The notes below the pieces were generated by a model, which saw only the letters and a list, made by a program, of their open reading frames with translations, was not told the origin of the DNA and did no database searches. Of a DNA stretch of 64,000 nucleotides, positions 43,696 to 56,984 are shown one piece after another. The translations under genes and the position numbers were made by a program. Within the stretch, counting starts at the first letter, position 1. Every line of letters starts with the position of its first letter. The DNA is from Hyphodiscus hymeniophilus (taxonomy: Eukaryota; Ascomycota; Leotiomycetes; Helotiales; Hyphodiscaceae). The stretch covers positions 682,001 through 746,000 of the forward strand of contig VNKQ01000014.1 of the NCBI GenBank assembly GCA_016508695.1, read 5' to 3'.

Positions 43696-46600
43696 TAGAG
43701 ATGATATATCTGTATTTGGGCCGATGGCTTTTTTTCGAATATTGCTAAACTGGTTTGAAGGATAGTAAAAGTGATGTGGGAGACATGAAATGATACCCCG
43801 GGGTTTGCGAGAGACAGGAAGGAGCGCAAGTGCTGCATTGCTCTGCCCTATATATTTACACTCATAATAACGAAATGATTGCAAGATCTTTGTTAGACAT
43901 CCACTATCGAGAGTGCACAAGCCTGCACCCTATGTTGCAGGGAACAACTATGACGATTTACACCTCGAGAAGTGATCGAAACATCTCTTCGTACGTTTCG
44001 ATACGACTATACCACAGAAGAGGCCACAGCCTCAACTCTCCAATGCCAAGAGCCTCAATGGCAGTCCAGGTGGCGGCCATCCACGCTTCGTGAGAGATGG
44101 GGGGCGCAACATAGCCCCGCTTACAAAGGGATCTTCTCCACGTTTCGAGCAGGATCAGATTTTAGATGAGATAGAATACTTCGAAGGAGGGGTCTCGAAG
44201 TAGCTGGCGAGCCCTTTAGAGCCCCCATGAATTCGCAAATGTTGTACACCCTGCGCAGACTGGGGGGATATGTTCCGGGCAGTGGCTTAGGCGAAGGACA
44301 TAGCCTCTTACTTCATGGGAACCTCTCGTTCATGGGAACCCCTCACTTCATGGGAATCTCGAGTTCCAAGAGAGGAACAGTGGAAAGGATCGTACGGGTG
44401 GATGACTGTTTGGAAAGGACGGGGTGTATGGAAATTTGAATCCGGGTCTTGGGGTGGCATTTTGGTCCTCCTCTAAATCCTCGTTCAGGATTGCGCAGTC
44501 TCTTTTGACGGAGTTCGAAACTCTCAGACCGCTGTCGATCTATCTCCAGGCATACCGCTACTCATCCGATAATGGATCTCTTACGGAACGGTCCCAGGTG
44601 TTAATTTCATCACGTGACAATCCAGACGCTCCACGGACGTCAGAGTGGAGATGAGGGGTATCTTTGACCAAGGAAACAAGAAGTATATGGGACCGATGAG
44701 TGGATGATTATTAGTTGTACGACGGTGTATGACACAATCCAAATGATGATACTGGCACACGGTGCGACGTCTAAGTATCTGGACCTCTTCTCCCTCTGGT
44801 GTTGATCACCTTGTTGATCGAATGGGGTTTCAGTAGTGTGGTGAAGCCGGTAAGTGCAAGCCCTGCTTATCCTTTACAGTAGTACATACAGTAGGTAAGG
44901 CATCCCTCCCTGTCGCCCTGACCCACCCCCTTCGGTACATGTCCACGTCCCTGTGATCCCTGCTCCGGACGCCACGAGGATATTGACACATGATGCAGAA
45001 GAGGCGAAGACTGAAGAAATCAAGGGGTTTTGCGAATATGCAATGGGTATGTTTAATGGTTATAAATATGGCTATGGTTATGAGTATGATCATAGGTATG
45101 AGTAAGGCCATGATAGAGCCATGAAATAACCAGATGAGAATTTAGCATGAGGGATTCTTAGATTTGTTTGAGACGAGGAGACGTTCGTTGAGGCAGCGGG
45201 CGATCGACAAGCCCACACAGGGCGAGGACGGGGGCGTTGGATGATCCATGTATCTATCTACTTTGATGGGTACCTCCTGATCATTCTGGTCGTTGCGACG
45301 AAGTAAATGGCAGTAAGGAATCGCCCAAGGGAGACTACAATGGCCTACATGGAGCTAGACGCACCCGTCTCCCTATATTGAGGAATACATACCTAGGAGG
45401 AGATTGATGGTATTGTAAGTATATGGCAATAGTACAGGAACTCCAAGAGCTGCCGCTTCTCTTGAAACTGCGAGAGCTGGAGATATCTTATTATTGCTGG
45501 GGGCTCACCTATCATGGGTGCACACTGCACACAACCGTATATGCATGCGTGCATGCATACAGACCGACTTCCGCCCGCCTCATTCCAGAAGGGAGGGCTA
45601 CCAGGGCAAGCAAATCACCCTGCTCTCCAAGGTCTACTGAGTACCAGCAAAGGGACTGCTTGAATTATGAGGGATGAAGGTAAGAATCGGGATGGGGGAT
45701 GGGATAGGATTGAGCATGCGACAAGGTTGAAGCATCAGCCGGCCTTCAAAGATATGCATATTCAAAGCCCAGCGCAATCACAAGGATGTCATCATGACTG
45801 ACTGTACAGTACAGTCAATCATAATGGTCTTGAGGCACTCACCGTTCATACTTACAGAAACCATACCCATTTCTTCATTGCTGCGATGGAGGCTACGTTT
45901 CTCATGTGGGCTGATGGACTTCCATCTTATGTTACCTCTATTGGCTTGGTTGTCTGACACACGCCCAGCTGAAAATCACTTCGCCAGCAGACTCTTGGGC
46001 TCCCCGTCAGCGTTGAGTTTACCGCCAGAGAATGTTAGAACAAATAAACGCACCAGGATGAGATCGCCTCCCTCAGGAAGTTTCAACGTCCCTCTACACT
46101 TGATGTTGTAGATAATATAGTTAATCTATGTCGGATGAAGAAGCAGGATACCTAAATTACCGTCGTAAATAACTCGTCGCGGAATTGCAGGTTGACTGTA
46201 TTTTCGTCTTCGCACAGCCTCTTGCCCTCCCAAATCCAGAATTTCAATTTCGCTCTAGGCAATAAATCGAGGGCGGCACTAGCCCGCATCAGTAGGGCGA
46301 GGCGCTTCCAGATCCATCGCCATCCCCATTTCGAATGAGTCGTCCCTCAAACAAACACCACCTCGATAATCCTGACTGCATTTACCACGACGACGACGAC
46401 TACCTTCACAGTGACAGCAAGATACGATTGCGTGGTTGGGAAATCTACAGAGAATATATGAGGTTCTGGTCTGACACTCCTTTCTTCCTCCAGTCCCCCT
46501 CGCCTCGACCTCGCGACAGTCCCGAGACTCCTAGACATTCGGACTAGGGTTCCGCTTGGACATTGTCAAGTGCCATCATACAGTTGTCCCTCCACCAGCC

Positions 46601-47155
46601 TAAGGGCCTTCTTGTATCACGCTACCTACCACCTCTCTCCTCATTCCCACACCCCGTCTTCGCACTCCAGCAATATACTGCCTCTCGATCTCGAATGTGG
46701 TGCATTTCCAGGGTCCCGGCAGTCGGTCCTCGATAGAATTTCCGCCTTCTTCACGATACAGCCTCATCCGCGTAGAACACCGAAATCCCTCTCAGTCGCC
46801 CCAGACTTACTCCAATATTGGCCGGCATCGCAAACGAGTGCAGTATTCCAGCAAAAGAGTCTCGCGCAACACAAAGTCTAGCCCCATGTGGACGTAACAG
46901 AGGAACCATAGGCACGTTGCATGCCATTGTACGGCTCGCCGCCTATTGTCAAAACCTGTATCCCGTTCCCATACTCCCCGTTCGGAACTTCGAGCGATTT
47001 CACTTCCACTGCCTCTACGGATTGATCACCAAAACTCCGCATTCGCGAAATACCACGACTCTGAGCATTGGACAAGGTCGGGTCGCTGGCCTGTACCAAC
47101 TCCCGACTCGGAACTTCCTCTGTAGGCGCGTGGCGCTGCCACACCTGGAATCATA
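43696..47155. other. Long gene-poor interval upstream of MED15
   Basis: About 3.4 kb without a convincing gene. It holds a 3-copy TTCATGGGAA repeat (44312-44363), a hairpin ATGCATGC-GT-GCATGCAT (45541-45558) and a 9-bp inverted repeat centred near 45808. An ATG-started 70-codon frame at 46335-46547 (SDSKIRLRGWEIYREYMRFW) could be a small gene or an upstream frame in the MED15 leader. Confidence 0.45.
44312..44363 (+). repeat. Imperfect tandem repeat, unit TTCATGGGAAYC
   Basis: Three copies spaced 17-18 bp apart, each followed by a CTC-containing spacer. No coding context. Confidence 0.8.
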
Positions 47156-50100
47156 ATGGCAGCAAATTTCCAGCACATGGGTGGTGTGGGCCAGATGATG
47201 CCACAGCAGCAGCAACAACGGCAGCAACAGCAACGGCCTCCTCAAGGAAATCCGTCCTCGAACATTCAGCAGATGATATACCAAACCCTCAACAGCCAGA
47301 CTGGGCCCCTGACTGGCTGGCAAGCGACAGTCTTGATCCAGGAGCGTATGAGTCTGGTATTCAACATGTGAGCTACCCTTACCTGCATTTACAGCTTATG
47401 TTCAATCTATGGATGTCCATAGCTAACGCATATGTCTTCTCAGCATTGGTAATCTACGTCTTGCGAGCCAGCATCAACCCAACCCTCCTACTTTGAACAA
47501 AATGATCGACATAGGACTCAAATTCGAGAGGGACATCTTTGATAGATCAGTAGATAAGGTAGATCTGCTGGCTACGGTATTAAGTACTTAGCTAATATGT
47601 CCCAGGCAACATATAAACAAGAAGTCCAGATGAAATTGGACCAATTACTGGCGAGGCGTGTTGAGAATTCGCAAAACCTCCAGCAGTCTATAAACATGCA
47701 GGCGCAACAGCAAGCTCAAGGCCAGGCGCAGGCGGCTCAGAATCAACAGATGATGTTGAATCAGCATGGGATGCAAGGCCAAGGGCCAAGAAATATGCCT
47801 CAGCAATCAGCGCAACAAGGGTTTCATCATCTTCAACATCAGATGCAACCGTCCGCACTTCCTGGCCAGCAACCTCAGCCCCCACAGATGGCTCTGGGAA
47901 TGCAGACTGATGGTATGCCACCAAATATGACTCCTAATCAGCAGCAGCAATTTCTAGCAATGCAACAATCTCAGCAGCGGCAGCAGCCTCTTAACGTCCC
48001 TGGTAGACCACAAAATGGACAAGGAGGAATGTCTCAGCAAGATATGAGCTTGGTTATGGATCTGGCGACCAAGATGATGGCAGGTGCTAGTGAGCAAGAG
48101 AAGGCCAGCCTCCGAGCCAATCTTCAGTCGAAAATGGATCAACAAGCTTTCCAGAGATATCAACAACAAGGCATGGATCCGGTCTTTCTGTATTTTAGGA
48201 ACCAGGCGGTGCAGAAGCTTCGGACGGAGAAGCAACGAAGCATGGCTCAGGCGCAATCACAGCTTGCAATGTCTCAGCAACAAGCATCTCAGAATATTCC
48301 CACAACCGCACCACCTATGCAGCAGCAAAGATCCATGAACCCGAGTCCACTCCACGGGCAAACCCAACCGCCTACATCGATGGGAGGCGACTTGGGATCA
48401 TTTATGGGGAACGTGGGGAATCTCATCGACCAGCAACAACAAGGAGTTATGGCGCAAGAAGCAGGACAGATGGTAGTGCCGGTCAGTGGTGCCCAGCGAA
48501 ATCCTACGCCTCAGCCTGGTGTTATGCCTGGGCAACAGGGACCGGGACCCAATCCTAATGCAAGGGCCCAACAACAACAGCAGCAGATGTTCAATGCCCA
48601 ACAAGCTCAGCAGGCTCAGGCTCAGGCTCAGGCTCAGGCCCAAAGGATGCAATTTGCAGCACAGCAGCAATCGCAAGCTGCAGCTCGCGCCAATGCGCAA
48701 CAAAAGGCTCAGCAGATGGCACTCCAAGGTCAACCTGGTGGAATGGGGAACGGACCGATGCCACCGCAACAAAGTCCTGCTATGGGAACTTTGAACACGC
48801 CTCTGCGGACGCCTGCTCATCAAATGGGTCAAACTGATATACCTCAACTAAACCCAAATGCCCAATTTGGACAACCAATCGATCCACGATCTAACCAGCG
48901 GCAGCCAGGACCTGGTAATGCAGCATTCGCAGCTATGTATAATGCTATACCTCAAGAACAACAGCAGCGTCTACAAGCCTTACCACCGGATAAGCTGAAT
49001 GAAGTCGTTACAAAGTGGCACCAGCAGCGTATGAATGCCGGCACTGGCCAGGCCGGCCGGCCACCAATGCCCATGCAAGATAACCCTCAAATGCGTCCCC
49101 AAGTGCCACCAAGCGGACAGTTCAACCCACAGAACCCCGTAAACCAGTTCGCTATGGCCAATCCTGGGCAGCGACAGCCTCAAGCCGGTATGACTCCACA
49201 ACAACAACTAGTACTCCAAGAGCAAATGGCTCGTTTGCAGCAAGGGAACTCCCTTCAACAGCGTACTGGACTGGGTGGAGGTTTACCAAACGAGCAACGG
49301 CTCATGATGCAAATGGATAGTATCGACTTTCCTCCATTGGTTTATACTCATGCGCAAATGCCTCGTGGTATACCTCCGGACGTCAAGAAGTGGGGTCCTT
49401 TGAAGCAGTGGGCTCAGAACAACTCTAATGTCTCCTCGGGTACTCTGGATCATATCAAAAACTTCCAGAGGATGCACTATCAACAGATGGTGCGGGCAAA
49501 AGCTGGAATCCACAATGGGGGCCAACCTGGGATCCAACCTGGTGGCCAACCGGGACAAGGTGGCATGCCGATAGTTCAACCTGGTATGCCCGCGCCAGTG
49601 GCTAATATGAGTAACGGGCAGATTCCTATGTCAGTTGGGAATGGGATGGCTCCTGGTCAATTGCGTCAACCAACAATGCAGGAAATCCAACACGCTCGAG
49701 CCCATCCCAGTCGGAAGATGGCTCACGCAACCGATGAACAGATCCGAAATTTCCTTTTTAGACAATACAATCAAACAGCGCCTCAGCAGCAACAGAATCA
49801 GCAAAGGCAAGCCCATTTACAACAGCTTCAGATGGCAAACCATGGACAACAGCCGCGTCATGGTCCACCCGAAGGGCAAATCCCGCCAATGCCAGTGGCT
49901 CCAGTCCAGCAGCCCAAGCAACCTCAGTCTGAATCTGCTCAACCAAATACCGGCGCTGTCAATAATAACCGTACGGCTCGTCCTTCCACGAATGGGCGAG
50001 CACCTCCTCAGAATCCCTCACCAGCCCAAGGCCCTAGAAATAATCTGAAGCGTGCTAGCAGTGATGATGTCGTCGAAGTACCAAATCCAAACCTCCAGCA

Positions 50101-51973
50101 GCTAAATCGATCTATACCTCAAACAGCTCAAGGCCAACAAGCAGTGCTTCAGCAGCCTCGACAGTTGACTCCTCAGCAACTTGCGACCATGGATCCGGAG
50201 GCAAAGAAAGCGTATGAGCAAAGTGTCCAGATGTGGAAGGCGCAACGACTTTCACAAGCGAATGCTGAGGATATGAAGAAGCTAAAGAGCTTCTCCGTCG
50301 ATGAGGCTCTTCGAGCGCGGGAGCCTTTACCCGATATTCCTATGGACCCTCAGACCAAGGAGACCATGGTAAATTTATTGCGGCAAATCCACACACCACT
50401 CAGCAATGTGGCTAAAGCAGTCCCAAAATGGTTCGCTGTTACCCATGACGAAAACCGCGCCAGGATATTCTTCAGGACCGTAAGTATCTCTTAGCACTTC
50501 CCTTGACGTGAATTTACTCATTCTTTCTAGCGACATCGCCTTGGAAAGCAATTTAAGGACCCTGAGATGACACAACCTAAAGACGTGTTCTCGATCAGAC
50601 CCGCCGAAGTAGAGCAAGCACGGATAATGCTAGGCAGTATGGTCAAGGACCTGAGCGATCGATTCCCAACGATGAAGAAAGATTCTTCTGCGCAAGGTCC
50701 TCCAGTGCCTCCAGCTCAATCTCATGCCCCTGCAGTCCTGCCCCCCGTGACGTCCGGAACACCTTTGAATGCGCATAACTTGCAGCAACAACAGCAACAG
50801 CTGAACAAAATTCATCAGCGATCAGGAAGTCGCAGCTCTCATACCCCAGCTGCCCCTACATCGGCACAGCCGCCTTTCCCATTCGGTGTTGGCGCCACGT
50901 CACCTCATGGAACGCCGTCTTATAATCCTAAAATGCCGGCGGTAACGCAAGATAACTTGCACATTCCTGCCAGGAAGAAACAGAAGCAGAATAACGGACA
51001 AAACACACCTGGCTCAAATGCCTCCCCACAAGTCGGCAAAGTTTCCTCGCCGGAATTCAAGAGACAGCCAGCGCCAGAGGCAAAGCCACAGCCCAAGCCA
51101 GCACTTTGCTGTTCGGAACCAGAGTGCGATCGTCACAATGTTGGGTTCGATAGCGAAGAAGCCCTGAGACTTCATACGCAGGAAGAGCACATCCAACCTC
51201 TCGAAAACCCGGTCAAATACGCCCAAGATAATCTTGCATCGTTGTTAGGGCTGGATTCCCAAGGAAGGCCTAAGGGTGCAACACAAGAGGCAGGAGCCAA
51301 GATGGGATCTAGTGATTCGAAGCAAGGCTATGCGCCGAACATCAAGACCGAGAGCATGCCAGGAGGAGCGGTGACCCCTGTCAATCGGCAGACATCGATG
51401 AATCGCCAACCTAGCGTGGCTGGGGTTAAGCCAAGCGCTACATCGAACCCCAAAGGGCAGCCTGTCTCTACAAAGGAGGCACTGGCAAAATTGCAAGCTG
51501 GTCAGCGAGATTCTATCAAGCAATCAAGTCAGCACGCACAAGAGACAGCTACTATTGATCCATGGGCTGATCAAACTGTAGATCCTCACGATCTTCTTTT
51601 CCAAAGCTTTCAAGGATTCGAGAGTGGAGCCGGAGGTGCTATCTCAGATATAAACGTTTACCGATCAATCACTCCTAACGACACACCAGAGTCGAGCAAG
51701 GATGGAGTTTCGGAGCCGAACAGTGACATTTCAGATGGTGTTGGTCTTGATATCAGCCTCGATATTTTCGACGAAAGCTGGCAACCTTTTGGTCCGAGCG
51801 ATACAGACTTATTGAACATGAGCAGCTTCGATGGGAGTGGCGAGGAAGATTTGCTGATGTTCGAGGACGATAAAGTTGCCCCAAATTTCCAGTCGTGGGA
51901 TGATATCGAAATTCCCAACTTTGACAAACCATTTACCTTTGATACTTCGATGTACTCCATGCACGCTGACTGA
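47156..51973 (+). CDS. MED15: Mediator subunit MED15 (Gal11-like)
   Basis: Four exons (47156-47367, 47444-47558, 47606-50479 and 50531-51973) give 1547 residues; introns are 76, 47 and 50 bp. A KIX-like activator-binding domain occupies about residues 35-120 (GWQATVLIQERMSLVFN, then LRLASQHQPNPPTLNKMIDI, across two introns). The next 850 residues are Gln-, Pro- and Met-rich. Near residue 1260 a C2H2-like segment appears (CCSEPECDRHNVGFDSEEAL, then HTQEEH). The C-terminus is acidic. MED15 belongs to the Mediator tail and is a main contact for transcription activators. The length is within the wide range of fungal homologues. All four exons join in phase. Confidence 0.9.
48611..48640 (+). repeat. 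CAGGCT hexanucleotide repeat within MED15
   Basis: About five CAGGCT units in tandem encode alternating Gln and Ala. Such tracts are prone to length change between strains. Confidence 0.85.
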
Positions 51974-52907
51974 GTTTGGGTTTGGGGATCTTGTTGGAGG
52001 TTTTATGTATGCGACGGCGTTTCGGGAGATGGAAAATATGGATGCTTTGGATGAAATGGGACAGGACAGGACAGGACCGGTTCGGACAAGGCAGAGATAT
52101 ACCACTGGAAAAGCATATTAAGGCGTTATGGCCTCGCTGGGCGGGGATGTGATTTTACTTTCTCCGAGAAGTCATTCACTGAAGGTCTTGCATTTGCACG
52201 CTAGATAGTGTGTTGTATGTAATATCACAATTTTACATGACTGTACTAGTTCAACAATGATTCGATTCCAAAATTCTGCAATATTTTTGGTTTATTTTGC
52301 TACCAAAGCTTGACTGCTCTTTAGAAACCATACGCATTCCCAGGCTTGTCTCCAAAGAAAGAGTTCAATACCTAATAGGATAGAGCCTTTCTATTTGATA
52401 TAAGTATCTTGATACTAACAAGTTCTTTAAAGTCTCAAAGATCAAGACTGGCTGATAACGAAGTTGATTTCTGTCCAAATTACGGGATGTTTACCTCACC
52501 GCCTTGCCGTATGCACAAAAACGTAGCCTTGCATACAGCCTTGTTGCCTCGTGGTTTTGTCTCCACAAGGGTCATTTTAATGTCGCTCGATATCAACGCG
52601 ACTTGTTAACATCAAGCACGCGACCGACCAAGACAACAACGAACCCTTTATCCAAGGCTTTACATTCCTATCTTATGAATCGAGCAATACCAGTCCTACA
52701 AAGAATAACCATTTTGTTACCTCGACTTGCCATCCCGTCTGCTTGCAAACTGAGTAAGGCACCTCAAGATCAATATTTATCAGAAAGCAACATCATACTA
52801 ACGGCAAACTGAGGAGTAGTAACGCGTGTGCCTCCCAGTTCATCTTTCTCCAACGTACCTTCCGACTTCTTCTTCAACGTCTACACAAGGTGACTTTGTC
52901 ATTTACA
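51974..52907. other. Intergenic, no supported gene
   Basis: About 0.9 kb between two genes on the same strand. It has a short GGACA repeat near 52059-52079 and otherwise nothing I can support. Confidence 0.5.
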
Positions 52908-54052
52908 ATGGCGTCCCAAACATCCACACCCGCTCGACGCGGTGTTCTCAGCCCGCTCAATGTTAATGCAACCATTGGCTCGCCGTCCATTGGAGGCAAA
53001 GCTGGCCCTGCTGCGGAGCCACAAAAGTTTGGAGAAACATTTTTACAGTCAGGTCTTAGGAAAGATGCAATTTCCGACGCGGTTCGTCAGGGGAGTGAAG
53101 TGCTGGGTGCGAAACGATGGCTTAGTGGCGGCACTGTTCTTGCAGAGGGCGAGCGTCCATCTAAGAGATCGAAGGGGGACAGCACTTTATATAATCCTAT
53201 TCAGCCGGTTGAGAAAGTCTTACGCGATGGGGCGGGTGTTCAAGAAGCTGGATTGCCTGTTGTACAAGTATCTGGATATCTGGGAGTAAGTATTGGTTCC
53301 TAGCTGCTTCCAGGACTCGAGCTAATTCTTAACAATAGTTTACTTCACAACCTGATGCGCACGCTCTATTGGACTCATCATCTGCCCCTTCATCTCCGAC
53401 CTCGTCCAATGGAACTAGTGAGGCTGCACTGAACGACAGTCAACTCACCGTGCCAGACGATTCGCAAATACATACACAAACACGTGTTGTTCCTACCTTG
53501 ACTCTTACCGAACTTCGCCAGGTACATTCACTTCTTCTCTCCATTAAAACACCAACTAACAGCCAGCAGAAAGCCCAAGAAATCAAGCTTCGTCTCCGCC
53601 TTGCATCTTACAAAGTCCGCACAAACCAAGTCCACGTCCCAATGTCCCGTCTCGAAATCAGAACCATTGGCAGCAAAAGCATGTCTACCTCGCGCATACC
53701 TCAAACCTCCTCTACCTCGCTGTCCGATATCTCCAATAACCAGGTTCAGAACCCATCCGCTGAAAAGGCTCGACAAAACGACATGTCCTGCTCCCCACCT
53801 CCCAAGCTCTGCAACGCCGCTTCTATCCAAGTATGCAAGAAGAAGTTCGATTCTCCAGTCAAAATTGGTGGAGGAGAGCCCCGAGATGGGTACGCTACAC
53901 CTCTTCTACCTCGTCATCGCGAAGGCCTACTCAACCCTCCAAAATTGGGTCGCGCGATCTGGGATGAGATGAGCCCAACAAAGGAGTTGACAAGCAGTGT
54001 TGTGAAGAGAGGTACCGCTGATGCACTGTTGAGTCTGAAGCACCAACGCTAA
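52908..54052 (+). CDS. Whi5/Nrm1-like G1/S transcriptional repressor
   Basis: Three exons (52908-53285, 53339-53521 and 53567-54052) give 348 residues; introns are 53 and 45 bp. The second intron is a multiple of three, so retention adds 15 residues without a stop. The diagnostic block is QKAQEIKLRLRLASYKVRTN, beginning at residue 188, which matches the short Whi5-family domain. The rest is Ser/Thr/Pro-rich with several S-P and T-P sites, as expected for a CDK-regulated protein. Whi5 and Nrm1 hold SBF/MBF-type factors inactive until cyclin-CDK phosphorylates them. The N-terminus MASQTSTPARRGVLSPLNVN is typical of the filamentous group. A choice between Whi5 and Nrm1 cannot be made here. Confidence 0.8.
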
Positions 54053-54681
54053 GCTTCTCCCTCATCGGTTGTTCTTTTCGTTGGCGAAAGGTTAGGATGT
54101 GTTGCATGAGAGAGAATCGTTTTTGTTTATTGTATAGAGCATGTTGGAATGCATGGATGAGGGCTTGTTGCATCTGGGAGGAGTTCTGACTTCTGTTTGA
54201 AATGATGATTGAGCTGTTTGACTTGACAATCAAGGATAGGGAGAGGTGTTCCACTTGGCGAAGGCCTTGCTTGAGATTGATGTGATGTAAGGTATCAAGC
54301 ATGATTATCCTGTGAGTGTAGTCATTGTAATTATATAATCGATACGAAATCCATCAAGAAATTTCTCCACATAATGGCGAAGAGAACTTGCTGAATTACC
54401 AAAAAACTTGAAGTGATCGAACAACGTGGTCTCAAACTCCTCAGCATAATGTTTGAGCAACAAAGGGATGGCCCCAAGCACTAAATAAGTGGTGTCAAGG
54501 ATCGACAACTTCTCATGAAATACTCTTCCAGACAAGGAAACCAAAGGCGTGAGGGAGATAAAGAGTCTAGCAATGCCAATCTGAACCCACTTAAGAATAT
54601 CACTGCGGAATATACTACTCGAGATGATTTAGCCCTATTTGCAAACTCGTCTAGAAAGGTAGCTATTCCTTGATTCTTATG
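54053..54681. other. Convergent intergenic region
   Basis: Between the Whi5-like gene and the methyltransferase 3' end. A minus-strand frame at 54305-54544 is open but without ATG or motif. Confidence 0.5.
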
Positions 54682-55407
54682 TTAAAACTTGATGCTCATC
54701 TCTAATCCCTTGGAATAAGGGAGAGTCAGATTCGTGTAACCATTAGCTGGAGACCTAAGATGGGACAATAACGCCGCATATCTGGAGGCAGAAGAGATCG
54801 AGTTGTCAAGAATGACCACCGTGCCAGGTCTCATCCTTGGCTCGAGCAGCTTCAACGCAGGCAGAGCGACTGGGGCCCAAACTGCAGACGTTTATTAGCT
54901 ATCAAATCTCGCTGCAGACCGGAACTACTCACTGTCAATCAGGACAAGGTCTAACGTTGGGACGTCCTCCTTCAACGTCTCGAGGAGATCCCCTTCCCTC
55001 AGATCAATGCGACGAGTCACCAGTTCCTCTCCCGCTTCTTCCCAGTACCGACGCGCCCTCTCCGCCTTGGTGGCCTCCTTCTCCGTCCCAATCACCACAC
55101 CCTGCCCTGCGCTCGCCTCGATGTTACTCCCGACGGCCAACGCCAGGTACATCGTGCTGACGCCGAAGCTGGTGCCGACCTCGACCACGTTGCGGGCCCC
55201 CGTCGCCCGCGCGAGCTGGTACACGAACTGGCACTTGTCCTGGTCGAGCGCGATGAACTTGTCGCGCATCAGCTCGTCGAACCCCTCCGGCGCCCCTAGG
55301 TACGTCCCGAGCGCGGCCTCTTGGGCGCTGGACTCGGCGTGGAGCCGGTCGAGGAGGGTGAGGACGTGAGGAGGCGCCACAACGGGGTTGGGAGGTGGTG
55401 ATGACAT
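54682..55407 (-). CDS. SAM-dependent O-methyltransferase (Methyltransf_3-like)
   Basis: Two exons (55407-54933 and 54881-54682) with a 51-bp intron give 224 residues. SAM-binding motif I is VVEVGTSFGVSTMYLA (residues 74-89). The acidic loop motif appears as IGTEKEATKAERARRYWEE. The junction yields LDLVLIDIWAPVALPALKLL, then RPGTVVILDNS, standing where the metal-binding Asp/Asn of the caffeoyl-CoA/COMT-like group would be. Length fits the family. The acceptor is unknown; fungal members methylate catechols, secondary metabolites or remain unassigned. Exon 1 is much richer in G+C, especially at third positions, than nearby genes. Confidence 0.85.
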
Positions 55408-56245
55408 TGCTGGTGGGAGATGCGCTCGATGAGTCCTGAGTTGTTTTGGGGTTTGCTTGGAGAATGAAACGCTTCTTTACTACAGACCTACATATTGAAT
55501 CCCTGATATATACGATCGTTGGATGACTCAACGGTCGTTGTTTCTATCTCCGGTGCGGTAGGTAGTTAGAACCCCAACTTTAGCGCGGATTGAGCAATAT
55601 TCAGGGTCTAGCTGGAGATCACGCTACTCGTACCGGCTGTCGGATCGCTGAATCCTGAACTCGGACCATCACTGACATGGAGCTCGAGTCTTGGGACTTT
55701 GTGGGGATGCTTCCTCGGACTTCGGCGGTGACAAATGCAACCGGATACGTGGGAGGTGATAACCAATATCGAGTTATGTTGGAACTCACGACCTGCTTAT
55801 CCAGGTTGGGCCTTGAATCAAAGCTGGAGTAGCTCCGGGAAAAACTTGGGGTAGTTGGGGAAGTCGTTAAATATCCACAAAAGTGGGGGTTCCCTGCTTG
55901 CCGCAGGCGTGCTAAACTTGGGGTGTACAGGACAGTGCTAGAGCCAGCCAGCCAGCCAGCCATACACAAATATCATATAAACTAAAATTGGAGTCGGACG
56001 TATTTAGACCTAGAGGTCACCAAGAGGAATACAGCTGTGACGCATATAGCAGTATGTTCCTGTTACCTTATGTGAAGCAATCTCCTCGGAGCCTATATAG
56101 CTCCTGCACTACGTCCGCGACGAAAGCCGCCCATTTTATACCAAGCCTGAGTCACTCTTTTGTCAGCCAAGATCACAGCTGATCATTTGAACTCGAGATC
56201 GCTCGCATCTTTCAATCCCGATCGCCCCAGAGTGAATATAACAAG
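55408..56245. other. Intergenic, contains AGCC microsatellite
   Basis: An (AGCC)5 run lies at 55942-55961. No supported gene. A minus-strand frame at 55619-55969 depends on this repeat and is probably chance. Confidence 0.5.
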
Positions 56246-56638
56246 ATGGGATTATTCAAAAGACAGACTTTAAAGTCGATCGACCCTTCCGTCGAATCCC
56301 CTTCCACACAACCTTTCGCCCTCCAGAAACCTTCGTTGACCCAGCACCGAAACACATCCGTATCCGGCCTCTCCACAACCTCTACTTTGAGAGATCCCGA
56401 GAATCACGAACGATTGGCACGCTCTCCGGATAGAACATCATATATGGCCAGCCACTTCCACACACGACCTCAGACGAACCGCATAGAAGCCGACTTGCGG
56501 CAGCAGCGAGCGTGGGAGCAGGCGGCGATACGCAGGGCTTGTTCGTTACAGTTTCCCTGGACTGGGGGGTTTGGACCGCCTCCATCTTCGTGTAGCCCGG
56601 GGAAGATTAGTGGAAATAGGGTGGAGAGTAAGTATTAG
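56246..56638 (+). CDS. Small Ser/Arg-rich protein, unknown
   Basis: An ATG-started frame of 130 residues begins MGLFKRQTLKSIDPSVES. It is polar and low in hydrophobics, except for a short helical segment with RIEADLRQQRAWEQAAIRRA. Gly2 after the start Met is compatible with N-myristoylation but this is weak. It sits convergently against the C2H2 regulator gene. It may be a small fungal gene; no family is recognised. Confidence 0.45.
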   Translation: MGLFKRQTLKSIDPSVESPSTQPFALQKPSLTQHRNTSVSGLSTTSTLRDPENHERLARSPDRTSYMASHFHTRPQTNRIEADLRQQRAWEQAAIRRACSLQFPWTGGFGPPPSSCSPGKISGNRVESKY

Positions 56639-56984
56639 ATCGTCCGAGGAGAAATTCTATTGCTTGGAGACTGGGTCGGTGGGTGCGTCCACGTCGAGGC
56701 TGAATAGTGTTGTAAAGGATCGTGCAATGGTGCATCAGCGCAGGCGTATTCAGCCCTGGAGCTTGGGCTCGAAAACGTCCATGGAATGAGATTTACCGTC
56801 ATAATCTGATCTAACCCGCTTTGTCTCAGGATTCCTGTTCCTAGTTCCACTCTGGGAGACGTAAGCCGTGAGTTTCTCGCCTTCACAACATACCTGGCTT
56901 TGCATCCGCCCCTATCAGGGACAATGTGATAAAAGTCCAGCCATCGAAATGGTGCATCAGTCTTCCAATGGGCGTAGCACTTTA

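Noticed and set aside
54305..54544. Minus-strand 79-codon frame
   Set aside because: No ATG start, no motif, and it lies in the convergent 3' region between two genes.
55619..55969. Minus-strand 116-codon frame
   Set aside because: Its N-terminus is coded by the AGCC microsatellite and the rest has no protein-like features.
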